64,000 nucleotides of DNA from contig CALYQW010000009.1 of the NCBI GenBank assembly GCA_945290265.1, positions 1-64,000 of the forward strand. The letters run 5' to 3'. A model generated the notes under the pieces. The model saw only the letters and a list, made by a program, of their open reading frames with translations, did not search any database and was not told the origin of the DNA. Origin of the DNA: an uncultured Erwinia sp. (GTDB lineage Bacteria > Pseudomonadota > Gammaproteobacteria > Enterobacterales > Enterobacteriaceae). Of this stretch, positions 46,376 through 57,973 are shown piece after piece (the first letter of the stretch is position 1; every line of letters begins with the position of its first letter). The position numbers and the translations under genes were made by a program.

Positions 46376-47215
46376 ATGTCTCAGGCGGCTCTGAACGTCC
46401 GTAACCGTGACGCAGCGGAAAAAGCCCGCTCCGGTCGGAGCAACGGCACGCGTCTCGCCGGCATCGTGTTTCTGCTGATGGTGATTGGCGTCATGCTGGC
46501 AGGTGGTCTGGTGGTGTTGAAGTGGATGAATGATGCCTCAAGACTGCCACTTTCACGGCTGGTGGTCACCGGGCAGATGCGTTACACCACGCATGATGAT
46601 ATCCGCCAGGCGATCCTGTCTCTGGGCGAGCCGGGCACGTTTATGTCGCAGAATGTGGACATTATCCAGCAACAAATTGAACGATTACCTTGGATCCAAC
46701 AGGTTAGTGTACGCAAACAGTGGCCGGATGAGCTAAAAATACATTTAGTGGAATATATTCCTGTTGCGCGCTGGAATGATGTACACATGGTTGATGCCGC
46801 AGGGAAATCCTTCAGCATCCCGGCCAGCCATCTGGGTAAAGAGAAACTGCCCATGCTGTATGGCCCGGAAGGCAGTGAAAGTGAGGTGCTGACCGGCTTT
46901 CACCAGATGCAGGCTTTGCTGGCGTCGGCCAGATTTAAGCTGAAAGCGGCATCAATGACGGCAAGACGCTCGTGGCAGCTGGTACTGGATGATGATACCC
47001 GCCTTGAACTGGGGCGTACGGATGATATGAAGCGCCTGACGCGATTTATCGCGTTGTATCCTACCCTGTTACAGCAGGGGCAGGCGGAGAATAAACGTAT
47101 CAGCTACGTAGATTTACGTTACGACTCCGGCGCAGCAGTAGGATGGACTCCGGCACTCATGACAAACGCTGACAGCGATCAGCAACAGAATCAGGCACAG
47201 GTTAAACAACAATGA
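46376..47215 (+). CDS. ftsQ: Cell division protein FtsQ
   Basis: Bitopic divisome protein that recruits FtsL-FtsB. The 279-residue product has a short cytoplasmic tail, one membrane helix (about 30-50), a POTRA domain starting [11 protein letters not shown], and a beta domain containing [12 protein letters not shown] and [20 protein letters not shown] 46376 gives [10 protein letters not shown] as in E. coli. It starts 1 bp after the ddlB stop and overlaps ftsA by 4 nt. Confidence 0.96.
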   Translation: MSQAALNVRNRDAAEKARSGRSNGTRLAGIVFLLMVIGVMLAGGLVVLKWMNDASRLPLSRLVVTGQMRYTTHDDIRQAILSLGEPGTFMSQNVDIIQQQIERLPWIQQVSVRKQWPDELKIHLVEYIPVARWNDVHMVDAAGKSFSIPASHLGKEKLPMLYGPEGSESEVLTGFHQMQALLASARFKLKAASMTARRSWQLVLDDDTRLELGRTDDMKRLTRFIALYPTLLQQGQAENKRISYVDLRYDSGAAVGWTPALMTNADSDQQQNQAQVKQQ

Positions 47216-48468
47216 TCAAGTCGACGGACAGAAAACTGGTAGTTGGACTGGAGATAGGTACCGCGAAGGTTGCCGCCTTAGTGGGGGAAGTTCTGCCCGA
47301 TGGCATGGTCAATATTATCGGGGTTGGCAGCTGCCCGTCCCGTGGGATGGATAAAGGTGGCGTAAACGACCTGGAGTCGGTAGTCAAATGCGTACAGCGT
47401 GCTATCGATCAGGCGGAGCTGATGGCGGACTGCCAGATTTCCTCGGTGTATCTGGCGTTATCCGGAAAACATATCAGTTGCCAGAACGAAATAGGGATGG
47501 TTCCTATTTCAGAAGAAGAAGTAACTATGGAGGATGTGGAAAATGTGGTCCATACCGCGAAATCCGTAAGGGTTCGTGATGAACATCGCATCCTGCACGT
47601 CATTCCTCAGGAATATGCGATTGACTATCAGGAAGGGATAAAAAATCCGGTAGGGTTGTCAGGTGTGCGCATGCAGGCAAAAGTCCATCTGATCACCTGC
47701 CATAACGATATGGCTAAAAATATCGTGAAGGCGGTGGAACGGTGTGGTCTGAAAGTTGACCAGCTCATCTTTGCCGGTCTCGCGGCCAGCTATGCTGTAT
47801 TGACGGAAGATGAACGCGAACTGGGCGTCTGTGTCGTGGATATTGGCGGTGGAACCATGGATATTGCCGTCTATACTGGCGGTGCGCTGCGCCACACCAA
47901 AGTGATTCCTTATGCCGGGAATGTGGTGACCAGTGATATCGCCTATGCTTTTGGCACGCCGCCAACCGATGCGGAAGCGATTAAAGTGCGTCATGGCTGT
48001 GCGCTGGGCTCAATTGTAGGTAAAGACGAAAATGTCGAAGTGCCGAGTGTCGGTGGCCGACCTCCGCGCAGCCTGCAGCGCCAGACGCTGGCTGAAGTGA
48101 TTGAGCCGCGTTACACCGAACTGCTTAATCTGGTAAATGATGAAATCCTGCAATTGCAGGAACAGCTGCGCCAGCAGGGCGTGAAGCACCATCTGGCGGC
48201 GGGGATTGTCCTGACCGGCGGTGCCGCGCAGATTGAAGGGCTGGCAGACTGCGCCCAACGGGTATTCCACACCCAGGTGCGTATCGGCCAGCCGCTGAAT
48301 ATTACCGGATTAACCGACTATGCGCAGGAGCCGTACTACTCTACTGCAGTAGGGCTGCTGCATTACGGAAAAGAGTCTCACCTGAATGGTGAGGCTGACG
48401 TCGAAAAAAGAGCCTCAGTGGGTAACTGGTTCAAGAAAATCAACAGCTGGCTGAGAAAAGAGTTTTAA
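47212..48468 (+). CDS. ftsA: Cell division protein FtsA
   Basis: Actin-like ATPase that tethers FtsZ to the membrane and activates the divisome. The 418-residue product has the phosphate-1 motif [15 protein letters not shown], the adenosine region [13 protein letters not shown], and the C-terminal amphipathic membrane-targeting helix [18 protein letters not shown] overlap with the ftsQ stop. Confidence 0.97.
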   Translation: MIKSTDRKLVVGLEIGTAKVAALVGEVLPDGMVNIIGVGSCPSRGMDKGGVNDLESVVKCVQRAIDQAELMADCQISSVYLALSGKHISCQNEIGMVPISEEEVTMEDVENVVHTAKSVRVRDEHRILHVIPQEYAIDYQEGIKNPVGLSGVRMQAKVHLITCHNDMAKNIVKAVERCGLKVDQLIFAGLAASYAVLTEDERELGVCVVDIGGGTMDIAVYTGGALRHTKVIPYAGNVVTSDIAYAFGTPPTDAEAIKVRHGCALGSIVGKDENVEVPSVGGRPPRSLQRQTLAEVIEPRYTELLNLVNDEILQLQEQLRQQGVKHHLAAGIVLTGGAAQIEGLADCAQRVFHTQVRIGQPLNITGLTDYAQEPYYSTAVGLLHYGKESHLNGEADVEKRASVGNWFKKINSWLRKEF

Positions 48469-48539
48469 TTTGTACCGAGGGGAGCCGGCTAAAGCCATTT
48501 AGTCATCCCCGGTTTACAAACACATAACGGAGAGAAATT

Positions 48540-49694
48540 ATGTTTGAACCTATGGAATTAACCAATGACGCGGTGATTAAAGTCATCGGCGTCGGCGGCG
48601 GCGGCGGTAACGCCGTAGAACATATGGTCCGTGAGCGTATTGAAGGCGTGGAATTCTTCGCGGTGAATACCGATGCTCAGGCACTGCGGAAGACTGCCGT
48701 TGGGCAAACCATCCAGATTGGTAATGGAATTACCAAAGGTCTGGGTGCGGGGGCGAACCCGGAAGTTGGCCGCAACTCAGCTGAAGAAGATCGTGAAGCG
48801 CTGCGTCAGGCACTGGAAGGTGCAGACATGGTGTTTATCGCTGCCGGCATGGGGGGCGGTACGGGTACGGGTGCTGCCCCGGTGGTGGCTGAAGTGGCGA
48901 AGGACCTGGGCATCCTCACCGTTGCCGTGGTGACCAAACCCTTCAATTTTGAAGGCAAAAAGCGTATGGCTTTTGCCGAGCAGGGGATCGCTGAGCTGTC
49001 CAAGCATGTGGACTCGCTGATCACCATCCCTAACGACAAACTGCTGAAAGTGCTGGGCCGCGGTATCTCCCTGCTGGATGCGTTTGGCGCAGCGAATGAC
49101 GTACTGAAAGGCGCGGTGCAGGGTATTGCCGAGCTTATCACCCGTCCGGGTCTGATGAACGTTGACTTCGCCGACGTGCGCACCGTGATGTCCGAAATGG
49201 GTTATGCCATGATGGGATCCGGCGTAGCCTGTGGTGAAGACCGTGCTGAAGAAGCCGCTGAAATGGCGATTTCCAGTCCGCTGCTGGAAGATATCGATCT
49301 GTCCGGTGCGCGTGGTGTGCTGGTTAACATCACCGCTGGTTTCGACCTGCGTCTGGATGAGTTCGAGACCGTGGGTAACACCATCCGTGCCTTTGCATCC
49401 GACAACGCCACTGTGGTTATTGGTACTTCACTGGATCCGGAAATGAACGATGAGCTGCGCGTCACCGTGGTGGCTACCGGTATCGGTATGGACAAACGTC
49501 CTGAAATTACCCTGGTCACTAACAAGCAACCAGCTCAGCCGGTAATCGACCATCGTTATCAGCAGCACGGTATGTCACCGCTGCCGCAGGAACAGAAACC
49601 TGCTGCTAAAGTGGTCAACGAGCCGGGTGCCGCTGCAGGTAAAGAGCCTGACTATCTGGACATTCCTGCTTTTCTGCGGAAACAGGCAGACTAA
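48540..49694 (+). CDS. ftsZ: Cell division GTPase FtsZ
   Basis: Tubulin-like GTPase that forms the Z ring. The 384-residue product has the tubulin signature [10 protein letters not shown] (near 104-113), the T7-loop region NVDFADV, a variable linker (about 320-365), and the C-terminal conserved peptide [14 protein letters not shown] that binds FtsA and ZipA. A 71-bp spacer with AACGGAGAG upstream of ATG gives a strong ribosome site. Confidence 0.98.
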   Translation: MFEPMELTNDAVIKVIGVGGGGGNAVEHMVRERIEGVEFFAVNTDAQALRKTAVGQTIQIGNGITKGLGAGANPEVGRNSAEEDREALRQALEGADMVFIAAGMGGGTGTGAAPVVAEVAKDLGILTVAVVTKPFNFEGKKRMAFAEQGIAELSKHVDSLITIPNDKLLKVLGRGISLLDAFGAANDVLKGAVQGIAELITRPGLMNVDFADVRTVMSEMGYAMMGSGVACGEDRAEEAAEMAISSPLLEDIDLSGARGVLVNITAGFDLRLDEFETVGNTIRAFASDNATVVIGTSLDPEMNDELRVTVVATGIGMDKRPEITLVTNKQPAQPVIDHRYQQHGMSPLPQEQKPAAKVVNEPGAAAGKEPDYLDIPAFLRKQAD

Positions 49695-49765
49695 GAATTG
49701 TCAGTTAATAGTAAATTCGGCTCTTTGTGCTAAACTGTCGCCGCGTCGGTCTGGTAAACTCATGA

Positions 49766-50713
<948 letters not shown>

Positions 50714-50759
50714 GCTGGTACTCAGTTTCCGCCGGCCCTTCCCGGCGGAGAAAGCAGGA

Positions 50760-51269
50760 TTAACGACTGGTTGAGCGGGTACTCTCTCCGGCGCGCGCAG
50801 CCAGTCGTTCTAATGTTTCTTTCAGCTTTTTCGGACTGCGCTCCGCTACTCCACGTAAAATCTCCGCACTGTCTGCGCTTAGCTGGCGTAATAACGGTTT
50901 TTCAACGGTTGTTGGCTGAGTGCTGCTTTCTTGCACGGATTTCTGCCCTTTTGCAGCCAGCGAGGGATTTATCCTGATGTCGATCGCCGTTAATGATGGT
51001 AATATCTGGCTGCGTAATGCCGATAATAAACTGGACTGTTCATAGCGTAAACGCATCAGCCAGCTGGCATTCGCCGTTTCAATAACCAGAATTCCCTGAC
51101 GGAAATTTGCCACGCGGCACCAGGGATGTAACTGTGCCGGAATAATCCCCTGCACTGCACGATTAAGCTGGTTCAACGCAATGGCGCGTTGCTGCACCTG
51201 TTGCAGAACGCTTTGCTGCTGAGCCTGATCGAAAAAAATTTCAATTGATTGTGGGCGACTATCACGCAT
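50760..51269 (-). CDS. DUF721/DciA-like protein
   Basis: A 169-residue protein convergent with lpxC and divergent from secM. The N-terminal half resembles the DUF721 fold (about residues 25-95): LNQLNRAVQGIIPAQL, WCRVANFRQGILVIETANASW and a final LRSQILPSL. The C-terminal part is a basic, Ser/Thr-rich tail with KKLKETLERLAARAG. In bacteria without DnaC, DciA loads or operates the replicative helicase DnaB. Enterobacteria use DnaC, so the role here may be secondary. Assignment to DUF721 is from recall of fold pattern and position, not a search. Confidence 0.7.
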   Translation of the reverse strand: MRDSRPQSIEIFFDQAQQQSVLQQVQQRAIALNQLNRAVQGIIPAQLHPWCRVANFRQGILVIETANASWLMRLRYEQSSLLSALRSQILPSLTAIDIRINPSLAAKGQKSVQESSTQPTTVEKPLLRQLSADSAEILRGVAERSPKKLKETLERLAARAGESTRSTSR

Positions 51270-51290
51270 AGCAAGCTCCGGCGGAACACT

Positions 51291-51788
51291 GTGATTGGTA
51301 TTCTAAATTGTTGGCGACAATTTGGCAGGCGTTTTTTCTGGCCACATCTCCTGTTGGGGATGGTCGCGGCTACGCTTGGCCTGCCACAGGCATCAGCCCA
51401 CGATCGCGCGGCTTTAGCAGAAACTCCATCGCGCAGCCTGAATATCGGTTGCGTCAGCGCTATCGACCATCTGGCGTTACTGCAAAGCAGCCTGCGCCGC
51501 GCATCCTGCAATGTTGATTACTGGCATCAACATGCTATCCGCACGGTTATTCGCCATCTCTCTTTCACCCTGACGCCGGCGGTTGCCGAACCTGCTCAGC
51601 CTTTGCAGGCGCATCAGCAGCGCGCATTACTCAATACGCTGAACGCGTTACTCACGCTTGAGGTTCAGCCCGCGGCGACGATTCGCTCTGTGGCGCTGCC
51701 TGATATCCGCGCAACGTCCGGCTACTGTTGTCGCTTATGGCTGGCGCAGGTGCAGGGGATCCGCGCCGGACCTGCCCTTCTCATCTGA
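51291..51788 (+). CDS. secM: SecM, secretion monitor with translation-arrest motif
   Basis: Leader protein whose translation stalls inside the ribosome until the SecA-driven export machinery pulls it, raising SecA synthesis. The 165-residue product has the family N-terminus CWRQFGRRFFWPHLLLG with an extended signal peptide (to about residue 37), DYWHQHAIRTVIRHLSF in the middle, and the C-terminal arrest region ending WLAQVQGIRAGP-ALLI. Against E. coli, F150 is Tyr and I156 is Leu; W155 and GIRAGP are kept. Start is GTG 51291, which corresponds to the E. coli start. Confidence 0.93.
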   Translation: MIGILNCWRQFGRRFFWPHLLLGMVAATLGLPQASAHDRAALAETPSRSLNIGCVSAIDHLALLQSSLRRASCNVDYWHQHAIRTVIRHLSFTLTPAVAEPAQPLQAHQQRALLNTLNALLTLEVQPAATIRSVALPDIRATSGYCCRLWLAQVQGIRAGPALLI

Positions 51789-51822
51789 TAAAAAAATTCT
51801 GTCTGAAACCTATTATTACAAA

Positions 51823-51840
51823 GTCACCATCACCGGTGAT
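51823..51840 (+). promoter_or_regulatory. Hairpin upstream of the secA ribosome site
   Basis: TCACC/GGTGA pairing (51823-51838), or the self-complementary ATCACCGGTGAT at 51829-51840, directly before the secA AGAGAAG. In E. coli a secM-secA hairpin hides the secA ribosome site until SecM stalls. The pairing here leaves the ribosome site just outside, so other folds with secM may matter. Confidence 0.45.
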
Positions 51841-51858
51841 TAAGAGAAGCTATTGATT

Positions 51859-54564
51859 ATGTTAACGAAAATACTGACTAAAATTTTTGGCAGCAGCAAC
51901 GATCGTACGCTGCGCCGCATGCGCAAAGTTGTTGAGCAGATTAATCAGATGGAGCCGGATTTTGAAAAACTGTCTGATGATGAGCTGAAAGCGAAAACCG
52001 TCGAATTCCGTGCCCGTCTGGAAAAAGGCGAAGTGCTGGAAAACCTGATCCCGGAAGCTTTTGCTACCGTGCGTGAAGCCAGTAAGCGTGTGTTTGGTAT
52101 GCGCCACTTTGACGTACAGCTGCTGGGCGGTATGGTACTGAACGAGCGCTGTATTGCCGAGATGCGTACCGGTGAAGGTAAAACCCTGACGGCAACCCTG
52201 CCTGCTTATCTGAACGCCCTGAGCGGCAAAGGCGTTCACGTTGTCACGGTGAACGACTATCTGGCACAGCGTGATGCGGAAAATAACCGTGGGCTGTTTG
52301 AGTTCCTCGGACTGAGCATCGGCATTAACCTGCCGGGCATGCCGGCACCGGCCAAGCGTGAAGCTTATGCGGCGGATATTACCTACGGCACCAACAATGA
52401 ATACGGCTTTGACTATTTGCGTGACAATATGGCGTTCAGCCCGGAAGAGCGGGTACAACGCAAGCTGCACTATGCGCTGGTGGATGAGGTTGACTCGATT
52501 CTGATTGATGAAGCGCGTACCCCGCTGATTATCTCCGGCCCGGCGGAAGACAGTTCAGAACTGTATATCAAGGTAAACAAAATCATTCCTGGTCTGATCC
52601 GTCAGGAAAAAGAAGATTCCGATACCTTCCAGGGAGAAGGTCACTTTTCTGTAGACGAAAAAGCGCGCCAGGTTCATCTGACTGAGCGCGGCCTGGTGGC
52701 GATTGAAGAGCTGATGGTCAGCGAAGGGATCATGCAGGAAGGTGAATCCCTCTACTCGCCTAATAACATTATGATGATGCACCACGTTACAGCGGCGCTG
52801 CGTGCTCATGTGCTGTTTACCCGTGACGTTGATTACATTGTTAAAGATGGTGAAGTGATCATCGTTGATGAACACACCGGGCGTACCATGCAGGGACGTC
52901 GCTGGTCTGATGGTCTGCATCAGGCAGTCGAAGCCAAAGAAGGCGTTGAGATTCAGAACGAAAACCAGACGCTGGCTTCAATCACTTTCCAGAACTACTT
53001 CCGTCTGTATGAAAAACTGGCGGGTATGACCGGTACTGCAGATACCGAAGCCTTTGAATTCAGTTCGATCTATAAGCTGGATACCATTGTGGTGCCAACC
53101 AACCGGCCAATGGTGCGTAAAGATATGGCTGACCTGGTCTATATGACCGAGAAAGAGAAAATCGATGCCATTATCGAAGATATCCGTGAGCGCACGGCGA
53201 ACGGTCAACCGGTGCTGGTAGGGACGATTTCCATCGAAAAATCAGAAGTGGTCTCTAACGAACTGACGCGCGCCGGTATCAAACACGCAGTACTGAATGC
53301 TAAATTCCATGCCCGTGAAGCGGATATCGTGGCACAGGCAGGCCAGCCGGGTGCGGTGACTATCGCCACCAATATGGCCGGTCGTGGTACCGATATTGTG
53401 CTGGGGGGAAGCTGGCAGGCGGAGGTCGCTGCGCTGACTGAACCGACAGAAGAGCAGATTGCTGAGATCAAACGTCACTGGCAGGTTCGTCATGATGCTG
53501 TGCTGGCTTCCGGTGGTCTGCATATCATTGGTACTGAGCGCCATGAATCACGCCGTATTGATAACCAGCTGCGCGGTCGTTCCGGCCGTCAGGGTGATAA
53601 CGGCTCTTCACGTTTCTACCTGTCTATGGAAGATGCGCTGATGCGTATTTTCGCTTCAGATCGTGTCACCAATATGATGCGTAAGCTGGGGATGAAACCT
53701 GGCGAAGCCATTGAACACCCGTGGGTGACGAAAGCGATTGCCAATGCGCAGCGTAAAGTTGAAAGCCGCAACTTTGATATCCGTAAACAGCTGCTGGAAT
53801 ATGACGATGTGGCCAACGATCAGCGCCGTGCCATTTACTCCCAGCGTAACGAGCTGTTAGATGTGTCTGATGTGTCCGAAACCATCAACAGCATTCGTGA
53901 AGACGTGTTTAAAGCGACCATCGACAGCTTTATTCCACCGCAGTCACTGGAAGAAATGTGGGATGTGCCTGGTTTGCAGGAGCGTCTGAAAACCGACTTT
54001 GATCTTGATCTGCCGATTGCTGAGTGGCTGGATAAAGAGCCAGAACTACATGAAGAAACGCTGCGCGAGCGTATTATGCAGCAGGCGCAGGAAATGTATC
54101 ACGGTAAAGAAGAAGTGGTTGGCGCTGAAATGATGCGCAACTTCGAGAAAGGCGTGATGTTGCAAACCCTGGACTCGTTGTGGAAAGAGCACCTGGCTGC
54201 GATGGATTATCTGCGTCAGGGGATTCATCTGCGCGGCTATGCGCAGAAAGATCCTAAGCAGGAGTACAAGCGTGAATCCTTTGCGATGTTTGCGGCGATG
54301 CTGGAATCCCTGAAATATGAGGTGGTCAGCTCGCTGAGCAAGGTTCAGGTACGCATGCCGGAAGAAGTTGAGCAGATGGAAGAACATCGTCGTCAGGAAG
54401 CTGAGCGCCTTGCGCAGCATCAGCAGTTGAGTCATCTGAATGATGATGATCAGGCTGCTCAGTCACTGGCGGCCCAGGGTGGCGATCGAAAAATAGGCCG
54501 CAACGATCTCTGTCCTTGTGGTTCCGGAAAAAAATATAAGCAGTGTCATGGCCGTCTGGTCTGA
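51859..54564 (+). CDS. secA: Preprotein translocase ATPase SecA
   Basis: Motor of Sec-dependent protein export. The 901 residues equal the E. coli length. Walker [29 protein letters not shown] (Walker B), the second nucleotide domain with NMAGRGTDI and [11 protein letters not shown], and the C-terminal zinc site [15 protein letters not shown] choose ATG 51859, which gives [12 protein letters not shown], over a TTG 6 nt upstream. Follows secM in a two-gene unit. Confidence 0.98.
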   Translation: MLTKILTKIFGSSNDRTLRRMRKVVEQINQMEPDFEKLSDDELKAKTVEFRARLEKGEVLENLIPEAFATVREASKRVFGMRHFDVQLLGGMVLNERCIAEMRTGEGKTLTATLPAYLNALSGKGVHVVTVNDYLAQRDAENNRGLFEFLGLSIGINLPGMPAPAKREAYAADITYGTNNEYGFDYLRDNMAFSPEERVQRKLHYALVDEVDSILIDEARTPLIISGPAEDSSELYIKVNKIIPGLIRQEKEDSDTFQGEGHFSVDEKARQVHLTERGLVAIEELMVSEGIMQEGESLYSPNNIMMMHHVTAALRAHVLFTRDVDYIVKDGEVIIVDEHTGRTMQGRRWSDGLHQAVEAKEGVEIQNENQTLASITFQNYFRLYEKLAGMTGTADTEAFEFSSIYKLDTIVVPTNRPMVRKDMADLVYMTEKEKIDAIIEDIRERTANGQPVLVGTISIEKSEVVSNELTRAGIKHAVLNAKFHAREADIVAQAGQPGAVTIATNMAGRGTDIVLGGSWQAEVAALTEPTEEQIAEIKRHWQVRHDAVLASGGLHIIGTERHESRRIDNQLRGRSGRQGDNGSSRFYLSMEDALMRIFASDRVTNMMRKLGMKPGEAIEHPWVTKAIANAQRKVESRNFDIRKQLLEYDDVANDQRRAIYSQRNELLDVSDVSETINSIREDVFKATIDSFIPPQSLEEMWDVPGLQERLKTDFDLDLPIAEWLDKEPELHEETLRERIMQQAQEMYHGKEEVVGAEMMRNFEKGVMLQTLDSLWKEHLAAMDYLRQGIHLRGYAQKDPKQEYKRESFAMFAAMLESLKYEVVSSLSKVQVRMPEEVEQMEEHRRQEAERLAQHQQLSHLNDDDQAAQSLAAQGGDRKIGRNDLCPCGSGKKYKQCHGRLV

Positions 54565-54573
54565 TAATCTGCA

Positions 54574-54598
54574 GGGGCCCCGTCAGGGGCCTTTTTTT
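54574..54598 (+). terminator. Rho-independent terminator after secA
   Basis: GGCCCC (54576-54581), GTCA loop, GGGGCC (54586-54591), then seven T. Confidence 0.92.
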
Positions 54599-54667
54599 GG
54601 GTACTTTTCTGAGATTTTGCCTGCTTTCTCTGTGCGTTTTATAGTGAGCAAAGCGGCTGCCACATGC

Positions 54668-55156
54668 TCAGCGGCTGAAAAATCCTCTAAGGGTATTTAG
54701 CCAGGCAGGGGAGTGATCGGCAGAGTTCGCAGGAGAGTGGCGCTGTACTGATTCTGTCCGTGTATGACGCGCTTTTATTTCAGGTTGCGCTGGCTGATTT
54801 ATTTTTCGTAATAAACTTTTGTCCAGTTTCAAACCATAGTAGGGAACCGTAACCAGAATGCCTGCAGGAAGCTGATTACGTTGAAAAAGCGCACGTAACT
54901 GAAAGACCATTTGATGATAATTATTACTGCGTACCGGCAGCTGGCTTTCGCACCAGACAACACTGATAATATCTTTTTTACTGGTTATATTTTTCAGTAA
55001 ACAGATTAGCAATCTTTTCTGGCTTTCAGTAATAGAAATTTTTTTGTTAAGCTGAGGGAATATAAGTTTATTATTCAGACAGTCAACATCCAGTACATCT
55101 TCAAACTGGATGTTTTCAATATTGATAATATTCTCGCACTGGACAAGAGTGAACAT
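54668..55156 (-). CDS. Orphan winged-helix transcriptional regulator
   Basis: A 162-residue protein with a winged-helix DNA-binding domain of the OmpR/CadC C-terminal type (about residues 38-112): ITESQKRLLICLL, then DIISVVWCESQLP, a recognition-helix-like YHQMVFQLRALFQ, and the wing TVPYYGLKL. There is no receiver domain and no membrane segment; the C-terminal 45 residues are basic and Ser/Pro-rich. The gene and its upstream are AT-rich compared with secA, suggesting acquisition. It lies between secA and mutT, which are adjacent in E. coli. Targets are unknown. The ATG 55156 is preceded by AAAGGA at a rather long distance. Confidence 0.7.
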   Translation of the reverse strand: MFTLVQCENIINIENIQFEDVLDVDCLNNKLIFPQLNKKISITESQKRLLICLLKNITSKKDIISVVWCESQLPVRSNNYHQMVFQLRALFQRNQLPAGILVTVPYYGLKLDKSLLRKINQPAQPEIKARHTRTESVQRHSPANSADHSPAWLNTLRGFFSR

Positions 55157-55641
55157 TTCTTGTTTATTCCTTTGTGACTTTTACTGTAATGGCAAGCAAA
55201 AAATGCCAACGGATGAGTGACGCTGTTCAACACTGTTATCGCTTCAGAGGTGCGATTTTTTCTCCGCATCCCAATATTAAAACTGAATAATTTTAACGCA
55301 AGAGCAATGTGTTTTATTAATTTATGAAATCATGAAATATAATTTAACTTACTTTGTTATTGAAATTTATTGCCGCTAAAATTGGGTGATTAATCTACAG
55401 GTGGCGGGGAATCAGCAACCTGTTTTTAACCAGGAGACTTAATTCGCTTATGTATTAATATTAGCGCAGGATATATCGGGCATTATAATATACTTTTAAC
55501 ATATCAACATCATAGGGTTGATGATATGCTGCGGTTAATCTGGAGTCGCACCAGGCAACGATGATATTATTAAGCATTATTTTTGCTCTGCTTTGACGGG
55601 GAAGGCACCCGATAACGTCATAGCCTGACAACTGGATAATC
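55157..55641. other. AT-rich spacer upstream of mutT
   Basis: About 485 bp, strongly AT-rich, containing the probable regulatory region of the winged-helix gene and, at its mutT end, a decayed fragment annotated separately. No other gene supported. Confidence 0.5.
55461..55577 (-). pseudogene. Possible decayed winged-helix fragment
   Basis: A 38-codon frame whose start, LNNIIVAWCDSRL...YHQ, resembles DIISVVWCESQLP...YHQ of the intact regulator at 54668-55156, also at the nucleotide level around CTGGTGCGA. It lacks the rest of the domain. Probably a remnant of a related regulator or of a duplication, though it could be chance. Confidence 0.35.
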
Positions 55642-56040
55642 ATGAAACATTTACAGGTCGTAATTGGGATAATCCGCAGATCGGATAACAATATCTTTCT
55701 GGCTCAGCGGGCCGCGGATTCTTCAATGGCAAATATGTGGGAGTTTCCGGGGGGGAAAATCGAGCCGGGTGAAACACCAAAGCAGGCACTGACGCGCGAG
55801 TTACAGGAAGAAACCGGGATCGAGGTGGTATCCGCTCAGGCCTGGGATCGTGTTGAACATATCTACGACGATCTGATGCTGACGCTTCATTTCTTTATGG
55901 TGGATAAATGGCATGGTGAACCCTGGGGAAGGGAAGGTCAGCCTTCGCGTTGGGTCGCTCAGCGTGATTTACAGGCGGATGAGTTTCCACCAGCCAATGC
56001 GGACATTGTGGCGCGCCTGTTGGCTGAAGCCACTGCCTGA
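55642..56040 (+). CDS. mutT: 8-oxo-dGTP diphosphatase MutT
   Basis: Cleanses the nucleotide pool of 8-oxo-dGTP. The 132-residue Nudix protein has the Nudix box GGKIEPGETPKQALTREL followed by QEETGI (near 37-59), with the catalytic glutamates in place. It ends PPANADIVARLL as in E. coli relatives. ATG 55642 gives MKHLQVVIGII. Confidence 0.96.
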   Translation: MKHLQVVIGIIRRSDNNIFLAQRAADSSMANMWEFPGGKIEPGETPKQALTRELQEETGIEVVSAQAWDRVEHIYDDLMLTLHFFMVDKWHGEPWGREGQPSRWVAQRDLQADEFPPANADIVARLLAEATA

Positions 56041-56105
56041 TTAGCATACTCCTGACGGACAGGCTCTGTCCGTCAGAGAAGCACAAAGGCTGAAGGTTCG
56101 CTGAC

Positions 56106-56309
56106 TCAGTCAGTGTCCGGCGAGGCTTCACTCCATTCTTCGCTTTCGTTCTGTTCACCGCGACTGGCAATACGCTTTTCTTCAGCCGCCCATTCGCCCA
56201 AATCTATTAGCTGGCAGCGTTTAGAGCAGAATGGACGCCAGTGACTTGCTCCATTCCAGATAACCGCTTTGCCACATCCGGGGCAGTCTACTTTAGTGAT
56301 CACATTCAT
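56106..56309 (-). CDS. yacG: DNA gyrase inhibitor YacG
   Basis: Small zinc protein that binds GyrB and inhibits gyrase in E. coli. The 67-residue product has a four-cysteine zinc site, CPGCGKAV and [14 protein letters not shown], and an acidic C-terminal tail. Follows zapD on the same strand, 11 bp apart. Confidence 0.94.
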   Translation of the reverse strand: MNVITKVDCPGCGKAVIWNGASHWRPFCSKRCQLIDLGEWAAEEKRIASRGEQNESEEWSEASPDTD

Positions 56310-56320
56310 CGCTGACTCTC

Positions 56321-57064
56321 TTAACAGCAGGCAAGTTCAAAATCCAGTCGTGCGGGTACTTCGCCGCGTTCACTGTCCAGAGGCATAAAACGAATGGCGT
56401 AACGGCTTTTATGGCCGGAAACCTGGGGGTAAAGGGAAGCACTCAGCTGGATTTGCAGACGTAACAAATCGGCGTCTTCAGCGTTATCCTGGAAGAAACC
56501 ATTCAGGCTGGTGTGATTACGGAAGGTGCCGGCCTGGCGGATCAGCTCAAGTACCAGTGCCAGCGCATCCTGAATCGGAGCCAGTGATGCCATCCATTCT
56601 GCGACCTGCTGATCGCGGATATTTTGCTCAATATGCAACCAGATATGCAGGGTCGGCAGATCAAAGTTACAGCAACCGCCGGGGATACTCAGGCGCTGGC
56701 GTACCAGACCTATCAGCCGGTTTTCGCGCAATAACTGTCCCATTCTGGGAGCCGCCATCAGGATTTCTGCACGCTTTTTGAGATTACTGCTGAGTGCTTC
56801 GACACGCGAGATATCGACACCCGGTATTTCGGACCACTGACGTAATTTCTGTTGCTGGCGCTCTAATTCTTTCAGAATATCAGTACGCAATTCCCCCCGT
56901 TCAAACACATCCAGCAGCTCGGCAAGATTACGGAAAAAGGTTAGCGTACTCAGGTGGTTAACCAGTGGCTGACATTCAGAAAGCTGCTTAAGCAGGAACT
57001 CAATACGTAGCCAGGTGCGCATTTTTTCATTCAGTGGATACTCAAAAAGAACTGTTGTACTCAT
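56321..57064 (-). CDS. zapD: Z-ring-associated protein ZapD
   Basis: Cytoplasmic protein that cross-links FtsZ filaments. The 247-residue length equals E. coli ZapD. Family segments: [52 protein letters not shown], and [18 protein letters not shown] 57062-57064 gives the family start; a longer frame extends about 95 residues upstream through coaE in another phase and is rejected. Middle of the coaE-zapD-yacG unit. Confidence 0.95.
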   Translation of the reverse strand: MSTTVLFEYPLNEKMRTWLRIEFLLKQLSECQPLVNHLSTLTFFRNLAELLDVFERGELRTDILKELERQQQKLRQWSEIPGVDISRVEALSSNLKKRAEILMAAPRMGQLLRENRLIGLVRQRLSIPGGCCNFDLPTLHIWLHIEQNIRDQQVAEWMASLAPIQDALALVLELIRQAGTFRNHTSLNGFFQDNAEDADLLRLQIQLSASLYPQVSGHKSRYAIRFMPLDSERGEVPARLDFELACC

Positions 57065-57068
57065 GCTG

Positions 57069-57680
57069 TTAGTCCCGATCGGTTGCCGCAGCCAGCGCCA
57101 GATAACGCTGATTGAGTTCGGCAACGTGAGCCGCCACCGCTTCGGGTGAGGCTGCGTTATCAATAATGTCATCTGCGGTTGCCAGGCGCATTTCACGTGT
57201 TGCCTGGGCAGCCAGAATATTTTCCGCCTGGACACGGCTGACCCCATCACGTGCCATGGTACGGGCCAGCTGGCTTTCCCGATCAAGATCGACGACCAGT
57301 ACCCGGTCAGCCTGATGCTGCAGGTTATTTTCCACCAGTAGGGGGACAACCCATAAACACCATGCAGAACGCGCCGATGTTAACTGACGACGTGTCTCCG
57401 CATGGATAAGAGGATGTAACAGGTTATTAAGCCACTGCTTATCGGCGGGTGAGCTAAAAATAGTCTGACGAAGCTGCGGCCGGTTCAGGGTGCCGTCAGC
57501 CAGCAGTATTTGATCACCAAAACGCTGATGGATCGCAGCCAGTGCAGGCTGACCGGGTTCCACAACCTGACGGGCAATAACGTCAGCATCAACGACATCA
57601 ATGCCCAGCCGGGCAAAGGCAAGTGCAATGGTACTTTTTCCGCTGCCGATGCCGCCGGTCAGCGCCACGGTATAGGACAT
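57069..57680 (-). CDS. coaE: Dephospho-CoA kinase
   Basis: Last step of coenzyme A synthesis. The 203-residue P-loop kinase has GGIGSGKST (9-17), the [13 protein letters not shown] motif, and [12 protein letters not shown]. First gene of the leftward coaE-zapD-yacG unit, 4 bp ahead of zapD. In E. coli guaC lies next on this side; it is absent here. Confidence 0.96.
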   Translation of the reverse strand: MSYTVALTGGIGSGKSTIALAFARLGIDVVDADVIARQVVEPGQPALAAIHQRFGDQILLADGTLNRPQLRQTIFSSPADKQWLNNLLHPLIHAETRRQLTSARSAWCLWVVPLLVENNLQHQADRVLVVDLDRESQLARTMARDGVSRVQAENILAAQATREMRLATADDIIDNAASPEAVAAHVAELNQRYLALAAATDRD

Positions 57681-57928
57681 AGCCTTCTACTCTCAGCCGC
57701 TGCTGTTATCAAACCGGGCGGAATTATACCGATTTTTCTGGCATAACAATGGTGACATTAAGCCCGGATAACAGCGCTGTTTTACGCATATAATTACTGG
57801 ATTGTAGCGCAGATATGCATAATTTCGCACTTTTGATCCGCTGTTTTTGACGCATTAAATCTGAGCCAGATGAAGATTTTAGCGACATCAGTCAGTAATT
57901 TGACCATTCTGGCTGAAAAACCGGCACT

Positions 57929-57959
57929 TTCAACAATGATACCTGATGGAACAGGCTCT
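57929..57959. repeat. Degenerate end of an intergenic repeat
   Basis: About 24 of 31 positions match the right end of the element at 63801-63946 (TTCAACAATGA... ending ACAGG-TCT). The left end is not recognisable. It lies in the coaE-hofC spacer. Confidence 0.45.
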
Positions 57960-57973
57960 GAAGGTTGAGCGGA

